DNA from: Desulfovibrio sp.
GTDB lineage: Bacteria > Desulfobacterota > Desulfovibrionia > Desulfovibrionales > Desulfovibrionaceae
DNA length: 49,661 nt
Assembly (NCBI GenBank): GCA_017450275.1
Contig: JAFSVD010000055.1
Location: 1-49,661 of the forward strand
Direction: 5' to 3'
The notes beneath the pieces were generated by a model that worked only from the letters and a program-made list of their open reading frames with translations, did no database searches and had not been told where the DNA came from. The position numbers and the translations under genes were made by a program. This document shows positions 31,693-40,117 of the stretch, piece after piece. Numbering within the stretch: position 1 is the first letter of the stretch; every line of letters begins with the position of its first letter.

Positions 31693-32439
31693 ATGTCCCA
31701 GGTTAACAATAATTCCCAGATCCCCCAGAATTTCCCCTTCTTCGACAACAACCCAATCGAAAACAAAAAAATTCAAGAGCAAATTAAACTTTTCTACCAG
31801 CAGGCATCCGATGTTCCGAAAGAAGGCACAAAGGGGTCAGATTCCGCAGATAAAGGTTTTACGCCGGATCTCCCGAAGACGACCAATCCGGCGTCTATTC
31901 AAGATTTGATGCTTGCCAATCTGTCGCCAGCAGCGCAGCTAGCAGCCATGTATGTCCAAGAATCTGCCAAACAAAACGAATTAAATCAAAAATTGCTGTT
32001 GGAACAATCAAAAGATGTGCAAGCCAACATGGAAAAGCAGGCGGAAAACATCGAAAAGGGTGCCATGCGCCAGATGGTGACCGCTATGGTCGGGGCTGGG
32101 GTATCGCTGGCTGGTTGTGCTATCAGTGCCGTTCAAATTGCCAAGATACCCAACAACCTCAGCTCCGAGCAATTTCAAAAGGCCATGAACGTCCCCAACT
32201 TAACTCAGAAAATAGGGCAATCGCTCGATACAACTATCTCAAGCGGTGGTGTCTATGGCAATGCCCAGACACAAAAAGACAATAAGAAATTGGATGCGAC
32301 CATAGAACAACATCGAACCAATATGGAGGCTCTGCGCAACTCCATGCAGGCACAACGTGACCTGATTGGGAAATCCATCGACTTCATGAACTCCATGCAA
32401 TCGAGCATGAACCAAACTCGGGCACGGATTTTAGGCTAA
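31693..32439 (+). CDS. sctB: Minor translocator SctB (YopD-like)
   Basis: 248 aa. ATG 31693 has AGGAG 6 nt upstream. The polar, Asn/Gln-rich N-terminus precedes a single hydrophobic segment at about 127-151 (TAMVGAGVSLAGCAISAVQIAKI), and a C-terminal amphipathic coiled coil (ATIEQHRTNMEALRNSMQ) follows. This is the one-helix architecture of YopD/IpaC-class translocators, and the gene directly follows SctE. Confidence 0.85.
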   Translation: MSQVNNNSQIPQNFPFFDNNPIENKKIQEQIKLFYQQASDVPKEGTKGSDSADKGFTPDLPKTTNPASIQDLMLANLSPAAQLAAMYVQESAKQNELNQKLLLEQSKDVQANMEKQAENIEKGAMRQMVTAMVGAGVSLAGCAISAVQIAKIPNNLSSEQFQKAMNVPNLTQKIGQSLDTTISSGGVYGNAQTQKDNKKLDATIEQHRTNMEALRNSMQAQRDLIGKSIDFMNSMQSSMNQTRARILG

Positions 32440-32742
32440 ACAATCTGGGGGGATTGCTCTGTCCCCCCAAAACGTTCAACAAGCTGAACAGCGCGTTGCT
32501 TCCTTCTACATGGATGCGGCGGCAAGGACTGCGTACTGTAATTCGTACCATCCGATGCGGTGGGTTTACTATACCGATTACGTTAGTCGGGAATTGACGT
32601 CCCCGGAGCGTTATACCAAACGAAAGTAGCTACGGCAAAATCGGACGCGAAATCTCAATTTTTGAGAAGAACGGGAAAGGAAACATAAAGATTTACGATC
32701 TTTTGTAAGTTTTCCATAACGGTTTACAAGTAAAGGACACTT
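32440..32742 (+). other. Intergenic region between sctB and the second chaperone
   Basis: 303 bp. GGGGGG (about 32449) and CCCCCC (about 32465) can form a hairpin just after the sctB stop, not followed by a T-run. The rest shows no gene. A TGGC-type box near 32633 (CGGCAAAATCGGACGC) has the wrong -12 doublet for sigma54. Confidence 0.4.
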
Positions 32743-33285
32743 ATGAAAAAAGACATACGAGAAGAAATTCTGCAGCAACTCCTCGACTCCGTCAATAAAA
32801 CCGTGGAAGAGCTTGTCGGATCAATCGGCTTTACGCCTTCCCAGTATGAAGAGGTGCGCGAGGCTCTGTTGAAAGGAGTTCCCCTCTACCAGATCATGGG
32901 CATTGCGGATAGTGTGATGGATGCCCGTTACGCCGTTGCCTATCGTTGTTATACGACAGGGAACTTCGCCGATGCGGAAAAAATCTTCCAATGGCTTTGC
33001 TCCTACAATACCGGCTCTTCCACCTATTGGATGGGGCTTGGGGCTACGAGACAAGCTCTTGCCGAGTACGACGCAGCCGTCGACGCCTACCAATACGCTG
33101 CGATCAACAGTGCCTTGGAGGATCCGGCGCCGTTCTATTATTCCGCCATGTGCTTTGTGAAGCAGAAAAAAGGCGAAGAAGCCAAGGTAGCGCTTCAGAC
33201 GATTCTGACCTTGGCTGATCCCAAGAATCCGGAACACATTCCCTTTATCGCCAAAGCAAAAGCCGCCCTTGAAGGGCTCAAATAA
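32743..33285 (+). CDS. SycD/LcrH-like TPR chaperone 2
   Basis: 180 aa. It has the same architecture as the chaperone at 29993: helical N-terminus, then TPR-like AVAYRCYTTGNFADAEKIFQWLC, YWMGLGATRQALAEYDAAVDAYQYAAI and PFYYSAMCFVKQKKGEEAKVALQ. AAGGA lies 5 nt before the ATG. Two class II chaperones flank SctE and SctB, perhaps one for each. The next gene begins 3 nt after its stop. Confidence 0.88.
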   Translation: MKKDIREEILQQLLDSVNKTVEELVGSIGFTPSQYEEVREALLKGVPLYQIMGIADSVMDARYAVAYRCYTTGNFADAEKIFQWLCSYNTGSSTYWMGLGATRQALAEYDAAVDAYQYAAINSALEDPAPFYYSAMCFVKQKKGEEAKVALQTILTLADPKNPEHIPFIAKAKAALEGLK

Positions 33286-33287
33286 AT

Positions 33288-33782
33288 ATGCCAGCAATGC
33301 AAATGCATATACAGGCCTTAGCCCAGGCCATGGACTGGACACAACTTGCCGCGCAACATCCAGGACCATTGTGGACTGTGGCCTTAGAGAACGATCTGGA
33401 TGCTGTCTTTTTTGCCTTAGACGATCGTACAGCGGTTATGCGGGGCGTTGTTTGCGATCTTCCTGCTGATCTTTCCGATCAACAAGGCCTCCTTGCCAAG
33501 GCAGCACAGCTCCAAGTTGCCTCGATACGCAATACCCCAACCATTCTTGCTTGCGAAAAAGAAGGGCAAAGCCTGGCAGATCTACCGGATACACCAATCT
33601 ATCCATGCCTGATTTGCTACCGATTCTTTACGCTCAACAATCCGGTGACAGTCTTTGTGCGGGAAGTCCAAGATTGGCTCAACGATTTCGCCTGGATGAA
33701 GGACACCCTTTCCGGAACCGATACGCTGCAAAGCCCTCAAACCGCCTCGTTTTCGGATATCTTTTCTGGAATCAAGATCTGA
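33288..33782 (+). CDS. CesT/SycE-like class I T3SS chaperone (putative)
   Basis: 164 aa, acidic, single alpha/beta domain. A central strand AVFFALDDRTAVMRGVV, a helix and a LAKAAQLQVASIRNTPTILACEKEG segment look like Tir-chaperone (CesT) proteins that bind the N-terminal domain of effectors. It begins 3 nt after the preceding stop, so it is probably translationally coupled. The cargo could be the 875-aa protein further on. Family assignment is by pattern only. Confidence 0.6.
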   Translation: MPAMQMHIQALAQAMDWTQLAAQHPGPLWTVALENDLDAVFFALDDRTAVMRGVVCDLPADLSDQQGLLAKAAQLQVASIRNTPTILACEKEGQSLADLPDTPIYPCLICYRFFTLNNPVTVFVREVQDWLNDFAWMKDTLSGTDTLQSPQTASFSDIFSGIKI

Positions 33783-33869
33783 TCTCTTTCCACTTTTTAC
33801 GTGCGGCTTTTCCTCAATGACTTTTGTTATTGAGCTGGGTCGCATTTTTTGATCAAGGGAGAGGCTTCT

Positions 33870-34430
33870 ATGCTCGATATTGCAGTGAGCCAGACGATGA
33901 CCCAGCCATCGTACAGAGACCTTATGGATGTTCTGGGAAAGCTGGATGCCTGGGTTGAGCAACAGCAAGAATCCCAAGCGATCCAAGCAGCACCACCACC
34001 CCAAGACCTTGTCACGGCTTTCAACAATGCCCTTGAAAAGCCCCAAGGGCAGGTTGTGGAAAATGTCCAGGCCGAACAACTCCCATCTCCTGAATCCATT
34101 CTGCAATCGCAGCAAATCCACTCTGACCCCACACAGCCTCAAACACTCACCCTTGCCCAAGAAGTCAATCTCGATCGCGGGATGGGAACGATCGATCAGG
34201 TGGGGGCTCTCAATACGAATACGGCAAACAATGTGTATCCGACCGAAAATGTGCAGGAAATTTTGCAGAACCTTCTGGACATCATCAACAAGGATGCCAT
34301 GTCTATTCCTCCTGCTGACATCCTCCATGCGCAGCGACTGGTTGGTCTTTTGCGCGTGCATGCCGAATCGGGGAAAAAGGTTTCCGAAGGGGTCAGTGAT
34401 ACCCTTGAACAGGTTCTGGAAAGTCAATAA
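33870..34430 (+). CDS. sctI: Inner rod protein SctI (YscI/HrpB family)
   Basis: 186 aa. ATG 33870 has GGGAGAGG 5 nt upstream. The N-terminal part is Gln/Pro-rich and variable. The C-terminal ~60 residues carry the conserved rod signature: ENVQEILQNLLDII, ADILHAQRLVGLLRVHAESGKKVSEGVSDTLEQVLESQ. The rod connects the export gate to the needle and interacts with SctP in length control. It lies in the plus-strand run, away from sctJ, which usually follows yscI. Confidence 0.88.
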   Translation: MLDIAVSQTMTQPSYRDLMDVLGKLDAWVEQQQESQAIQAAPPPQDLVTAFNNALEKPQGQVVENVQAEQLPSPESILQSQQIHSDPTQPQTLTLAQEVNLDRGMGTIDQVGALNTNTANNVYPTENVQEILQNLLDIINKDAMSIPPADILHAQRLVGLLRVHAESGKKVSEGVSDTLEQVLESQ

Positions 34431-34507
34431 GCGTTGGGTGCAATCGCTGGCACGTTTTTTCCCAAGCACAACAAACCATCTGCCTGCATCTTTTTTGGGG
34501 GTTGGCC

Positions 34508-34885
34508 ATGGCTTCTACAATCAATACGGATATCCATCTTCTTGATCCGAATCTGGGGATATCGAGCGTCCAAGATGCGCAAGAAATGCCCCATATGCCG
34601 GAAGCCCAGTTGCTTCCATCGACAAACCTACGCGAAGCCGGTTTGGAAGAACTCTACAGTGCAAAGACAACCGACAAGATGCTCGAACAGGCGCTCTGCC
34701 CCTCTGTAGGCGATGGCACCATCCTGCAGCCGGCTGTCTTCAGCACTGCCTTGCGAGAGAGCCTGGATGTGTTGAAAAATGTGAACCACACGGATGTCAA
34801 ATCCTTTGTCAGCGGGGAATTGTCACCGCTCATCGAAAACGAATCCCTGTTACAGGCCTATTCCGGTCTTCTCATCGGTGGCTAA
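34508..34885 (+). CDS. Putative YscX-like T3SS component
   Basis: 125 aa. GGGGG lies 6 nt before ATG 34508. The pattern of an N-terminal variable part, GLEELYSAK near residue 45, a Pro-containing middle and a helical end (LRESLDVLKNV, LSPLIENESLLQAYSGLL) resembles the YscX family, secreted early and needed for export with YscY and SctV. Similarity is judged by eye and is weak. The alternative is an unassigned secreted T3SS protein. Confidence 0.5.
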   Translation: MASTINTDIHLLDPNLGISSVQDAQEMPHMPEAQLLPSTNLREAGLEELYSAKTTDKMLEQALCPSVGDGTILQPAVFSTALRESLDVLKNVNHTDVKSFVSGELSPLIENESLLQAYSGLLIGG

Positions 34886-34926
34886 GCCGCTCTTCCCCCA
34901 CATTGTCTCAACCAAAAGACATCCCT

Positions 34927-37554
34927 ATGCCGCAAATACCCATCCTCGCTCAATCATGCCCTGACACGGTGATTGCCCAAAACGACGATCTTCCCCCTGC
35001 TGCCCAGCAAAAAAGCACGATCGTCCCCCAACGGGTCAACACGGCTTTTCAACACCAGCTCGACGTTTCCAAGCCGCTTTCTTCCTATTCGGCCACGCCA
35101 AGCCCAACGCCCCCAGAGAGCCGTCTTGCCCATATACCCAGCAAGACACAGACAAAGAGCGATATCGTCAAGACCTTCATCCACACGCCCAACACCCTTC
35201 CGGATCCCTGGAAAGGTGTTCTCCATAACGTGCAGGAAACATTGGCGAAAAACTTTGGCGCAAAGGCCTTCCAAAGCATGGACGATCGGATGCGTGTGGG
35301 GAAGATGCTTTCGCAACAAAAGGGAGCACTCACACCAGCCCAGCTTAAAAAGCTGCTCACAAACGCTGGCAAAACAACGTGCGCAGTACAGGCCTTTGCG
35401 CGTCTTTGCGAAAACCACGGCCTGCATCTGCCAGAGCAGACGCTGCGCGATATCATGAGAGCCCACGATCTTCCTGAGCAAATCCAAGCGTGCGCCACAA
35501 AGAAGGATCTCGATGCCCTTGTGGAAAAACACAAAGCATCGATTGTGGCCGATGCCACCTCTCTTGCAACGATCGAAAACGAAAAAAGCCATTGCGTGGA
35601 TACGGCAAACGCCATGCTCGCCAATGTCACCCATCTTCCGCAAACACTGATTGCGCAGACTGTCCAGTGGGGGGATTTGGCATCGCAGGCAAGCATGTTG
35701 GCTGCTTCGATGGCCAAAAACCCGCTCCCAACGCCAAGCGAAATCAAGTCGCAGTTCCACGATCTGGCTCAACAATCTCTCTTGACTCGTTCTGCTGTGC
35801 TCGATGCTGTTGACACCTTGGATCTCTCGCCTCAATGCAAAGAAGCATGGAAAGAAGCCTTTCTCACAAACGGCCTTCCTGCGGGTCTATCCCTTGATAC
35901 GCTCGAATCCCTTGTAGCGCTTGCGAAAAAGCACGATGTGCCAACAGAAGCTCCCACATCGCAAAACCTTGATCGCCTTGCCCAGGATCTCAATGCAGCG
36001 ATCGCTTTGCGTTTTGGCGAACACAACAAGGCCTTTTTGCTCAATCTGGCCTGCCAAGTCGTGCTCGACGCCCATCCCTCCTTTGCCAAAGCGATCCAGG
36101 AGCGCACGGATCTCACCGGCGTCATGGAAGCCTTTATCGCGCCAGACACCCATCCATGCCACCCGCTTCTGGCAAACGCGCTTCCGCAGAAGATGGCCAA
36201 TACCCGCATGGTGCTTTCGCTCTTTGCCAAAGACTTGGGGCACCCCATGCCCTTAGGGACAGCCAAGGCACTGTGTCTGCCTGTGCTCACCGTGAACGCC
36301 GCCTTCGGAACAAACTTTTCCACCTCCATTGCCGACATCCTTGCCCTCTCAAAGGACGGCCTCACACTCCAGGATGCGCTCCGGGATCAGATTCACCAGG
36401 CCACAACGCCTGTCGGGGACGACGAGCTTGCAGCCATGGTGAAAGACTTCCTCACCCCGCTTGCGCAAAAAGAGGCTCTGGCACATATTCTCCACGATGT
36501 TGATCCAACATCCCCCCCCAAGGAACGCTCTCTTGCTGTTGACATCCTCGCCAAAAACACCCCTCTTGCCTCGGCCAAAAACCGGGAGGACATCCTTGCA
36601 GCCTTTGATGCGAAAAAGGCGCAAGAAGTTCTGACAGGCCTTCAAGAGTGCAACCGTGTGTGGGAGAATGCCTTGCCGTCCTTGGCCACGGATTTTGCGT
36701 CCCGCTACCATATACCGGCACAGCTTTTCACCGATCACGCGAAAGGGGCGACCGTTCTCTCCGACCGCTTTGCCGAAGAGTACCAGAACAAACAAACACC
36801 CCCTTCTCGGGAGTGGTACGCAAAGACCTTGGACGCTTTTGTGCAGGAAAAAAAGGCCTGCCTTGCTCAGCTCCGCGATGGAGAGAACAACGACCAAAGA
36901 GCGCAGATGATTGCGCGTATTCTGGCGGATACAACCATCACTCCCACGGATCTCCACAACGCCTTTGCTCTCGCTGATCACATCGCAGAAAACCTCGACA
37001 CAAGCGCGCTTGGCGAGGCTCTGGCATCTCCTCTTTCTGACCATGCCCTGGTGCAGGCTTTGACATCGTTTGGTGCATCGATCCGGATGATCCTCCCGCA
37101 CGATCAGACCCAACAGGTGGTGAAAGAGCGCCTCTTCTCAAACATCCTTTCCCAAAATCGGGAGACTCTTTTCACCCCTATGGCCACCTTGCCCCCAACA
37201 AGCCTCAAAAATCTCAAGACCTTGATACAGCATATGCCCGATTCCGCCGATGCCTCGCTCGGTCTTGAGCTGCTCAGCCAGGCACGAGGCATGGCAGCGA
37301 GACCCTGGCTACCTGAGAACATGACACAGGCCATTGCGCGTGGGACGGCCAGTCTTTCGGAAGAAAACCATCTCCAAAACGCCTTGACCGTTGGAAAAGA
37401 GCTCTTTGAGCGCTACGCGCCCTTTGTGCCGGAAGAAAAATATTCTTCGTTGCGCCACACAATCGGCAGTCTCAATGCGACAAAAGACAATCTGCTGTGG
37501 GCAGAAAACCAGATTGCCCAAAAAGCGCACGAACTTGCTGGTGATTTTAGCTGA
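34927..37554 (+). CDS. 875-aa protein of unknown function in the T3SS operon, candidate effector
   Basis: No family recognised. A polar, Pro/Gln/Ser-rich, probably disordered N-terminus (about 1-80) fits a secretion signal. The rest is predicted all-helical with many regularly spaced Leu/Ala helices and repeated motifs of the kind LARLCENHGLHLPEQTLRDIM, ALxLPVLTVNAAFG and ADTTITPTDLHNAFALADHI, perhaps divergent helical repeats. No signal peptide or membrane segment. ATG 34927 lacks a clear ribosome site; a TTG 24 nt earlier is the alternative. It is in the same strand run as SctI, the YscX-like gene, the L,D-transpeptidase and SctU, with a CesT-like chaperone nearby. An effector or large accessory protein is plausible. 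Confidence 0.75.
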   Translation: MPQIPILAQSCPDTVIAQNDDLPPAAQQKSTIVPQRVNTAFQHQLDVSKPLSSYSATPSPTPPESRLAHIPSKTQTKSDIVKTFIHTPNTLPDPWKGVLHNVQETLAKNFGAKAFQSMDDRMRVGKMLSQQKGALTPAQLKKLLTNAGKTTCAVQAFARLCENHGLHLPEQTLRDIMRAHDLPEQIQACATKKDLDALVEKHKASIVADATSLATIENEKSHCVDTANAMLANVTHLPQTLIAQTVQWGDLASQASMLAASMAKNPLPTPSEIKSQFHDLAQQSLLTRSAVLDAVDTLDLSPQCKEAWKEAFLTNGLPAGLSLDTLESLVALAKKHDVPTEAPTSQNLDRLAQDLNAAIALRFGEHNKAFLLNLACQVVLDAHPSFAKAIQERTDLTGVMEAFIAPDTHPCHPLLANALPQKMANTRMVLSLFAKDLGHPMPLGTAKALCLPVLTVNAAFGTNFSTSIADILALSKDGLTLQDALRDQIHQATTPVGDDELAAMVKDFLTPLAQKEALAHILHDVDPTSPPKERSLAVDILAKNTPLASAKNREDILAAFDAKKAQEVLTGLQECNRVWENALPSLATDFASRYHIPAQLFTDHAKGATVLSDRFAEEYQNKQTPPSREWYAKTLDAFVQEKKACLAQLRDGENNDQRAQMIARILADTTITPTDLHNAFALADHIAENLDTSALGEALASPLSDHALVQALTSFGASIRMILPHDQTQQVVKERLFSNILSQNRETLFTPMATLPPTSLKNLKTLIQHMPDSADASLGLELLSQARGMAARPWLPENMTQAIARGTASLSEENHLQNALTVGKELFERYAPFVPEEKYSSLRHTIGSLNATKDNLLWAENQIAQKAHELAGDFS

Positions 37555-37567
37555 TGAAAGGATTTTT

Positions 37568-38272
37568 ATGACCATTCTTCAACGTTTTGTTCTTCTGTGC
37601 CTTTGTCTTCTTCTTGCCTGTTGTGCAAAACCGGTTGAGACCCCTATGGTCTCTCTTGATCCCAAGGAGATTGCCAAACTCGATGTTGCCAAAACCACTG
37701 ACCAGCTGGTTGTGGTTGGCGCAAAGGGTGGATCGAAGGCTGTTGTCTTTTTCTTTGAAAAGGAAGGAGACACGTGGAAAAAGGTCTTCCAAACCGATGG
37801 CTTCGTCGGCAAAAATGGTATTGGAAAGACCATGGAAGGGGATGGCAAAACCCCAACAGGTGTCTTTTCCTTCACCAAGGCCTTTGGTATTGCTAAGAAC
37901 CCCGGAAGCATCATGCCCTATACCCAGGTGAATTCCTCCCACTATTGGGTTAGCGATGTAAATTCCAAGTACTACAATCAATTTGTCAGTATCAAGGATA
38001 CCGGCTCCACCTTCTCCACCGAGAAGAGCGAACACCTCATTGACTATAAAGCCTATCAGTACTGCCTCAACATCGGCTACAACAGCGAAAATAAACCGAA
38101 CCTGGGCTCTGCCATCTTTCTCCACTGCTTTTCCGACAAGCCCTATACCCTGGGCTGTGTCACTGTCGATCAATCGATCATGGAACTTTTGCTGCGCCGT
38201 TGTAAGGTCGGCTCTAAAATCTACATAGATACCTTTGACTCTATCAAGTCTGCCTGCGCAAACGCCCTCTAA
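37568..38272 (+). CDS. L,D-transpeptidase (YkuD-type) lipoprotein
   Basis: 234 aa. ATG 37568 has AAGGA 5 nt upstream. Lipoprotein signal LLCLCLLLAC with Cys18. The catalytic domain (about 50-230) has GDGKTPTGVFSF and the active site AIFLHC...YTLGCVTV, keeping the conserved His and the Cys nucleophile of the HxxxxxxxxxTxGCV pattern. Such enzymes make 3-3 peptidoglycan cross-links or attach proteins to the wall. It lies 9 bp upstream of sctU and 13 bp after the 875-aa gene. Together with the lytic transglycosylase at 24184 it gives the island both wall-cutting and wall-sealing enzymes. Confidence 0.88.
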   Translation: MTILQRFVLLCLCLLLACCAKPVETPMVSLDPKEIAKLDVAKTTDQLVVVGAKGGSKAVVFFFEKEGDTWKKVFQTDGFVGKNGIGKTMEGDGKTPTGVFSFTKAFGIAKNPGSIMPYTQVNSSHYWVSDVNSKYYNQFVSIKDTGSTFSTEKSEHLIDYKAYQYCLNIGYNSENKPNLGSAIFLHCFSDKPYTLGCVTVDQSIMELLLRRCKVGSKIYIDTFDSIKSACANAL

Positions 38273-38281
38273 CGTGCTGCC

Positions 38282-39322
38282 ATGGCCGACGAAAAAACAG
38301 AACAACCTACAGCAAAACGTCTCAGGGATGCTCGCCAGAAGGGGCAAGTCGCTAAAAGCCAAGATGTGCCCTCGGCGCTTTCCGTGCTCGCTGTTGCCCT
38401 CTATTTTCTTGCAATGGGCTCGAGCATCCTTGAGATCCTGCTTGCCTTAACTGAAGCCACCATACAAAAAATGACACTGCCCTTTGACGAGGCCATTGTC
38501 GAGATAGGCGCCATGTTGTGGCAAGGCTCGCTCAGGGTCTTTCTGCCCCTCTTCGCCGTTGTCATGGGCGTTGTCTTACTCTCCAATCTCGCCCAGGTCG
38601 GCGTGCTTTTTTCCTTTGAAGCGGCAAAACCCAATCTCGGAAACCTCAGCCCGTCCAAATGGTTTAAAAAAGTCTTTTCCCTCAAAAACGGCTTTGAACT
38701 TTTCAAAAATCTTCTTAAGGTCACAGTTCTCTCTGTTGCCGTCTATATTATTTTTAAAGACTACATTCCTACCTTATTTCGAATTCCCAAAAGTTCAATC
38801 AATTCCATGTGGGTAGTCCTTGGCGATGCCTCATTGAGCTTAATTCTCACTTCTGCCTGCATGTTTTGTGTCTTGGCTGCCCTTGATTTCTTCTTTCAAA
38901 AATGGCAGTTTATGAAGCAAAACATGATGTCCAAGGATGAAATCAAACGGGAATACAAGGAGAGCGAAGGCGACCCGATGATCAAGGGAAAACGCAAACA
39001 GCTGCATCGGGAGCTTTTGAGTGAAAATAAGGCAAACAAGGTGCGAAAGGCAAAGGTGCTTATTGTGAATCCGACCCATATTGCTGTTGCCCTGGATTAC
39101 GACAAAGAAAAGACCCCGCTCCCTGTCATACTGGCTAAGGGAGAAGGGTATCTGGCCAATCGGATGATAGCTATAGCCAAGGAAGAGGGGATTCCTATTA
39201 TGCGCAACGTGCCTCTGGCTCGATCCCTCTATACAGACGGCGCGGAAGACAACTATATCCCCAAAGAGCTGATAGAGCCTGTTGCCGAGGTTTTGCGCTG
39301 GGCGCGTGACCTCACCCCCTAA
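38282..39322 (+). CDS. sctU: T3SS export apparatus switch protein SctU (YscU/FlhB)
   Basis: 346 aa. Four transmembrane helices lie in residues about 30-205, followed by a cytosolic domain with the autocleavage motif NPTH at residues 263-266 (LIVNPTHIAVALDYD). The N-terminus ADEKTEQPTAKRLRDARQKGQVAKS is the classical YscU/FlhB opening. Cleavage at NPTH switches specificity from needle/rod to translocators together with SctP. It is the last gene of the plus-strand run and a strong terminator follows. Confidence 0.95.
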   Translation: MADEKTEQPTAKRLRDARQKGQVAKSQDVPSALSVLAVALYFLAMGSSILEILLALTEATIQKMTLPFDEAIVEIGAMLWQGSLRVFLPLFAVVMGVVLLSNLAQVGVLFSFEAAKPNLGNLSPSKWFKKVFSLKNGFELFKNLLKVTVLSVAVYIIFKDYIPTLFRIPKSSINSMWVVLGDASLSLILTSACMFCVLAALDFFFQKWQFMKQNMMSKDEIKREYKESEGDPMIKGKRKQLHRELLSENKANKVRKAKVLIVNPTHIAVALDYDKEKTPLPVILAKGEGYLANRMIAIAKEEGIPIMRNVPLARSLYTDGAEDNYIPKELIEPVAEVLRWARDLTP

Positions 39323-39369
39323 AAAGGAAGCGGTCGTCAGCTTGCAGGCCAAAACTTGCTGTTCCAAAA

Positions 39370-39413
39370 AACCTACGCCTAAAAGGGCTCCCCTTTTAGG
39401 CGTAGGTTTTTTT
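39370..39413. terminator. Bidirectional intrinsic terminator
   Basis: CCTACGCCTAAAAGGG and CCCTTTTAGGCGTAGG around GCTC with A- and T-runs, between convergent sctU and sctR. Confidence 0.93.
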
Positions 39414-39446
39414 CTTCTTGCACCAATTCGCTGAGATCGTACAAGA

Positions 39447-40106
39447 CTAATGGTAACTCAACAAAAGACCCTGGCTTATTTTCAACCACCCATCCAAGGT
39501 GACAAAGAGCAAGAGTTTGAAGGGGAGCGAGATGGTCATAGGGGAAACCATCATCATGCCCATGGCGAGCAAGATATTGGAGATGATCAAGTCAATAGCC
39601 ACAAAGGGCAAATACAAGAGAAAGCCCATCTGAAACGCACGCGTCAGTTCCGTTATGGTAAAGGCCGGTACGAGAATGAGCAGATTTTCCTTGGTGATGG
39701 TTTCACGCATGTTTTCTGGCCACATCCGTTTTGCCGTGCCCAAAAAAGCGTTGAAAATAACAGGCGATGTATTGTCTTGGAGAAATTTTCGAAGCGGCGG
39801 CGAACACCGTTCTGCCGCGCCAAGGATTTCCTGGGGGGTTGGATGCGACCAGATCCCCAATTCCCTCTGCAACAAGTCCTTTGTCGCGTACATGGTCGGT
39901 GCCATGATAAAGATTGTCAAAATGATCGCCAGCCCGTTCATCACCATAGCCGGCGGAACCTGCTGAACACCGAGCGCATTACGGATCAAGCTCGTCACAA
40001 CCACGATCTTCACATAGGAGGTGACAAGCATAAGAACAAAAGGAGCCAGCCCAAGAAGAGCCAGCCCGACAATGAGATACAGCGGGTTAACCCCAGAGAT
40101 CCCCAT
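39447..40106 (-). CDS. sctR: T3SS export gate protein SctR (YscR/FliP)
   Basis: 219 aa from ATG 40106 (AAGG 8 nt upstream); a GTG 9 nt earlier is the alternative. Family features are LVTSYVKIVVVTSLIRNALG, PPAMVMNGLAIILTIFIMAP and LVPAFTITELTRAFQMGFLLYLPFVAIDLIISNILLAMGM. It is a core inner-membrane ring component of the export gate. Unusually it is last in its operon: sctS and sctT, which normally follow, are absent, and a terminator comes within 80 bp. Confidence 0.95.
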   Translation of the reverse strand: MGISGVNPLYLIVGLALLGLAPFVLMLVTSYVKIVVVTSLIRNALGVQQVPPAMVMNGLAIILTIFIMAPTMYATKDLLQRELGIWSHPTPQEILGAAERCSPPLRKFLQDNTSPVIFNAFLGTAKRMWPENMRETITKENLLILVPAFTITELTRAFQMGFLLYLPFVAIDLIISNILLAMGMMMVSPMTISLPFKLLLFVTLDGWLKISQGLLLSYH

Positions 40107-40117
40107 GACGTTCACCT

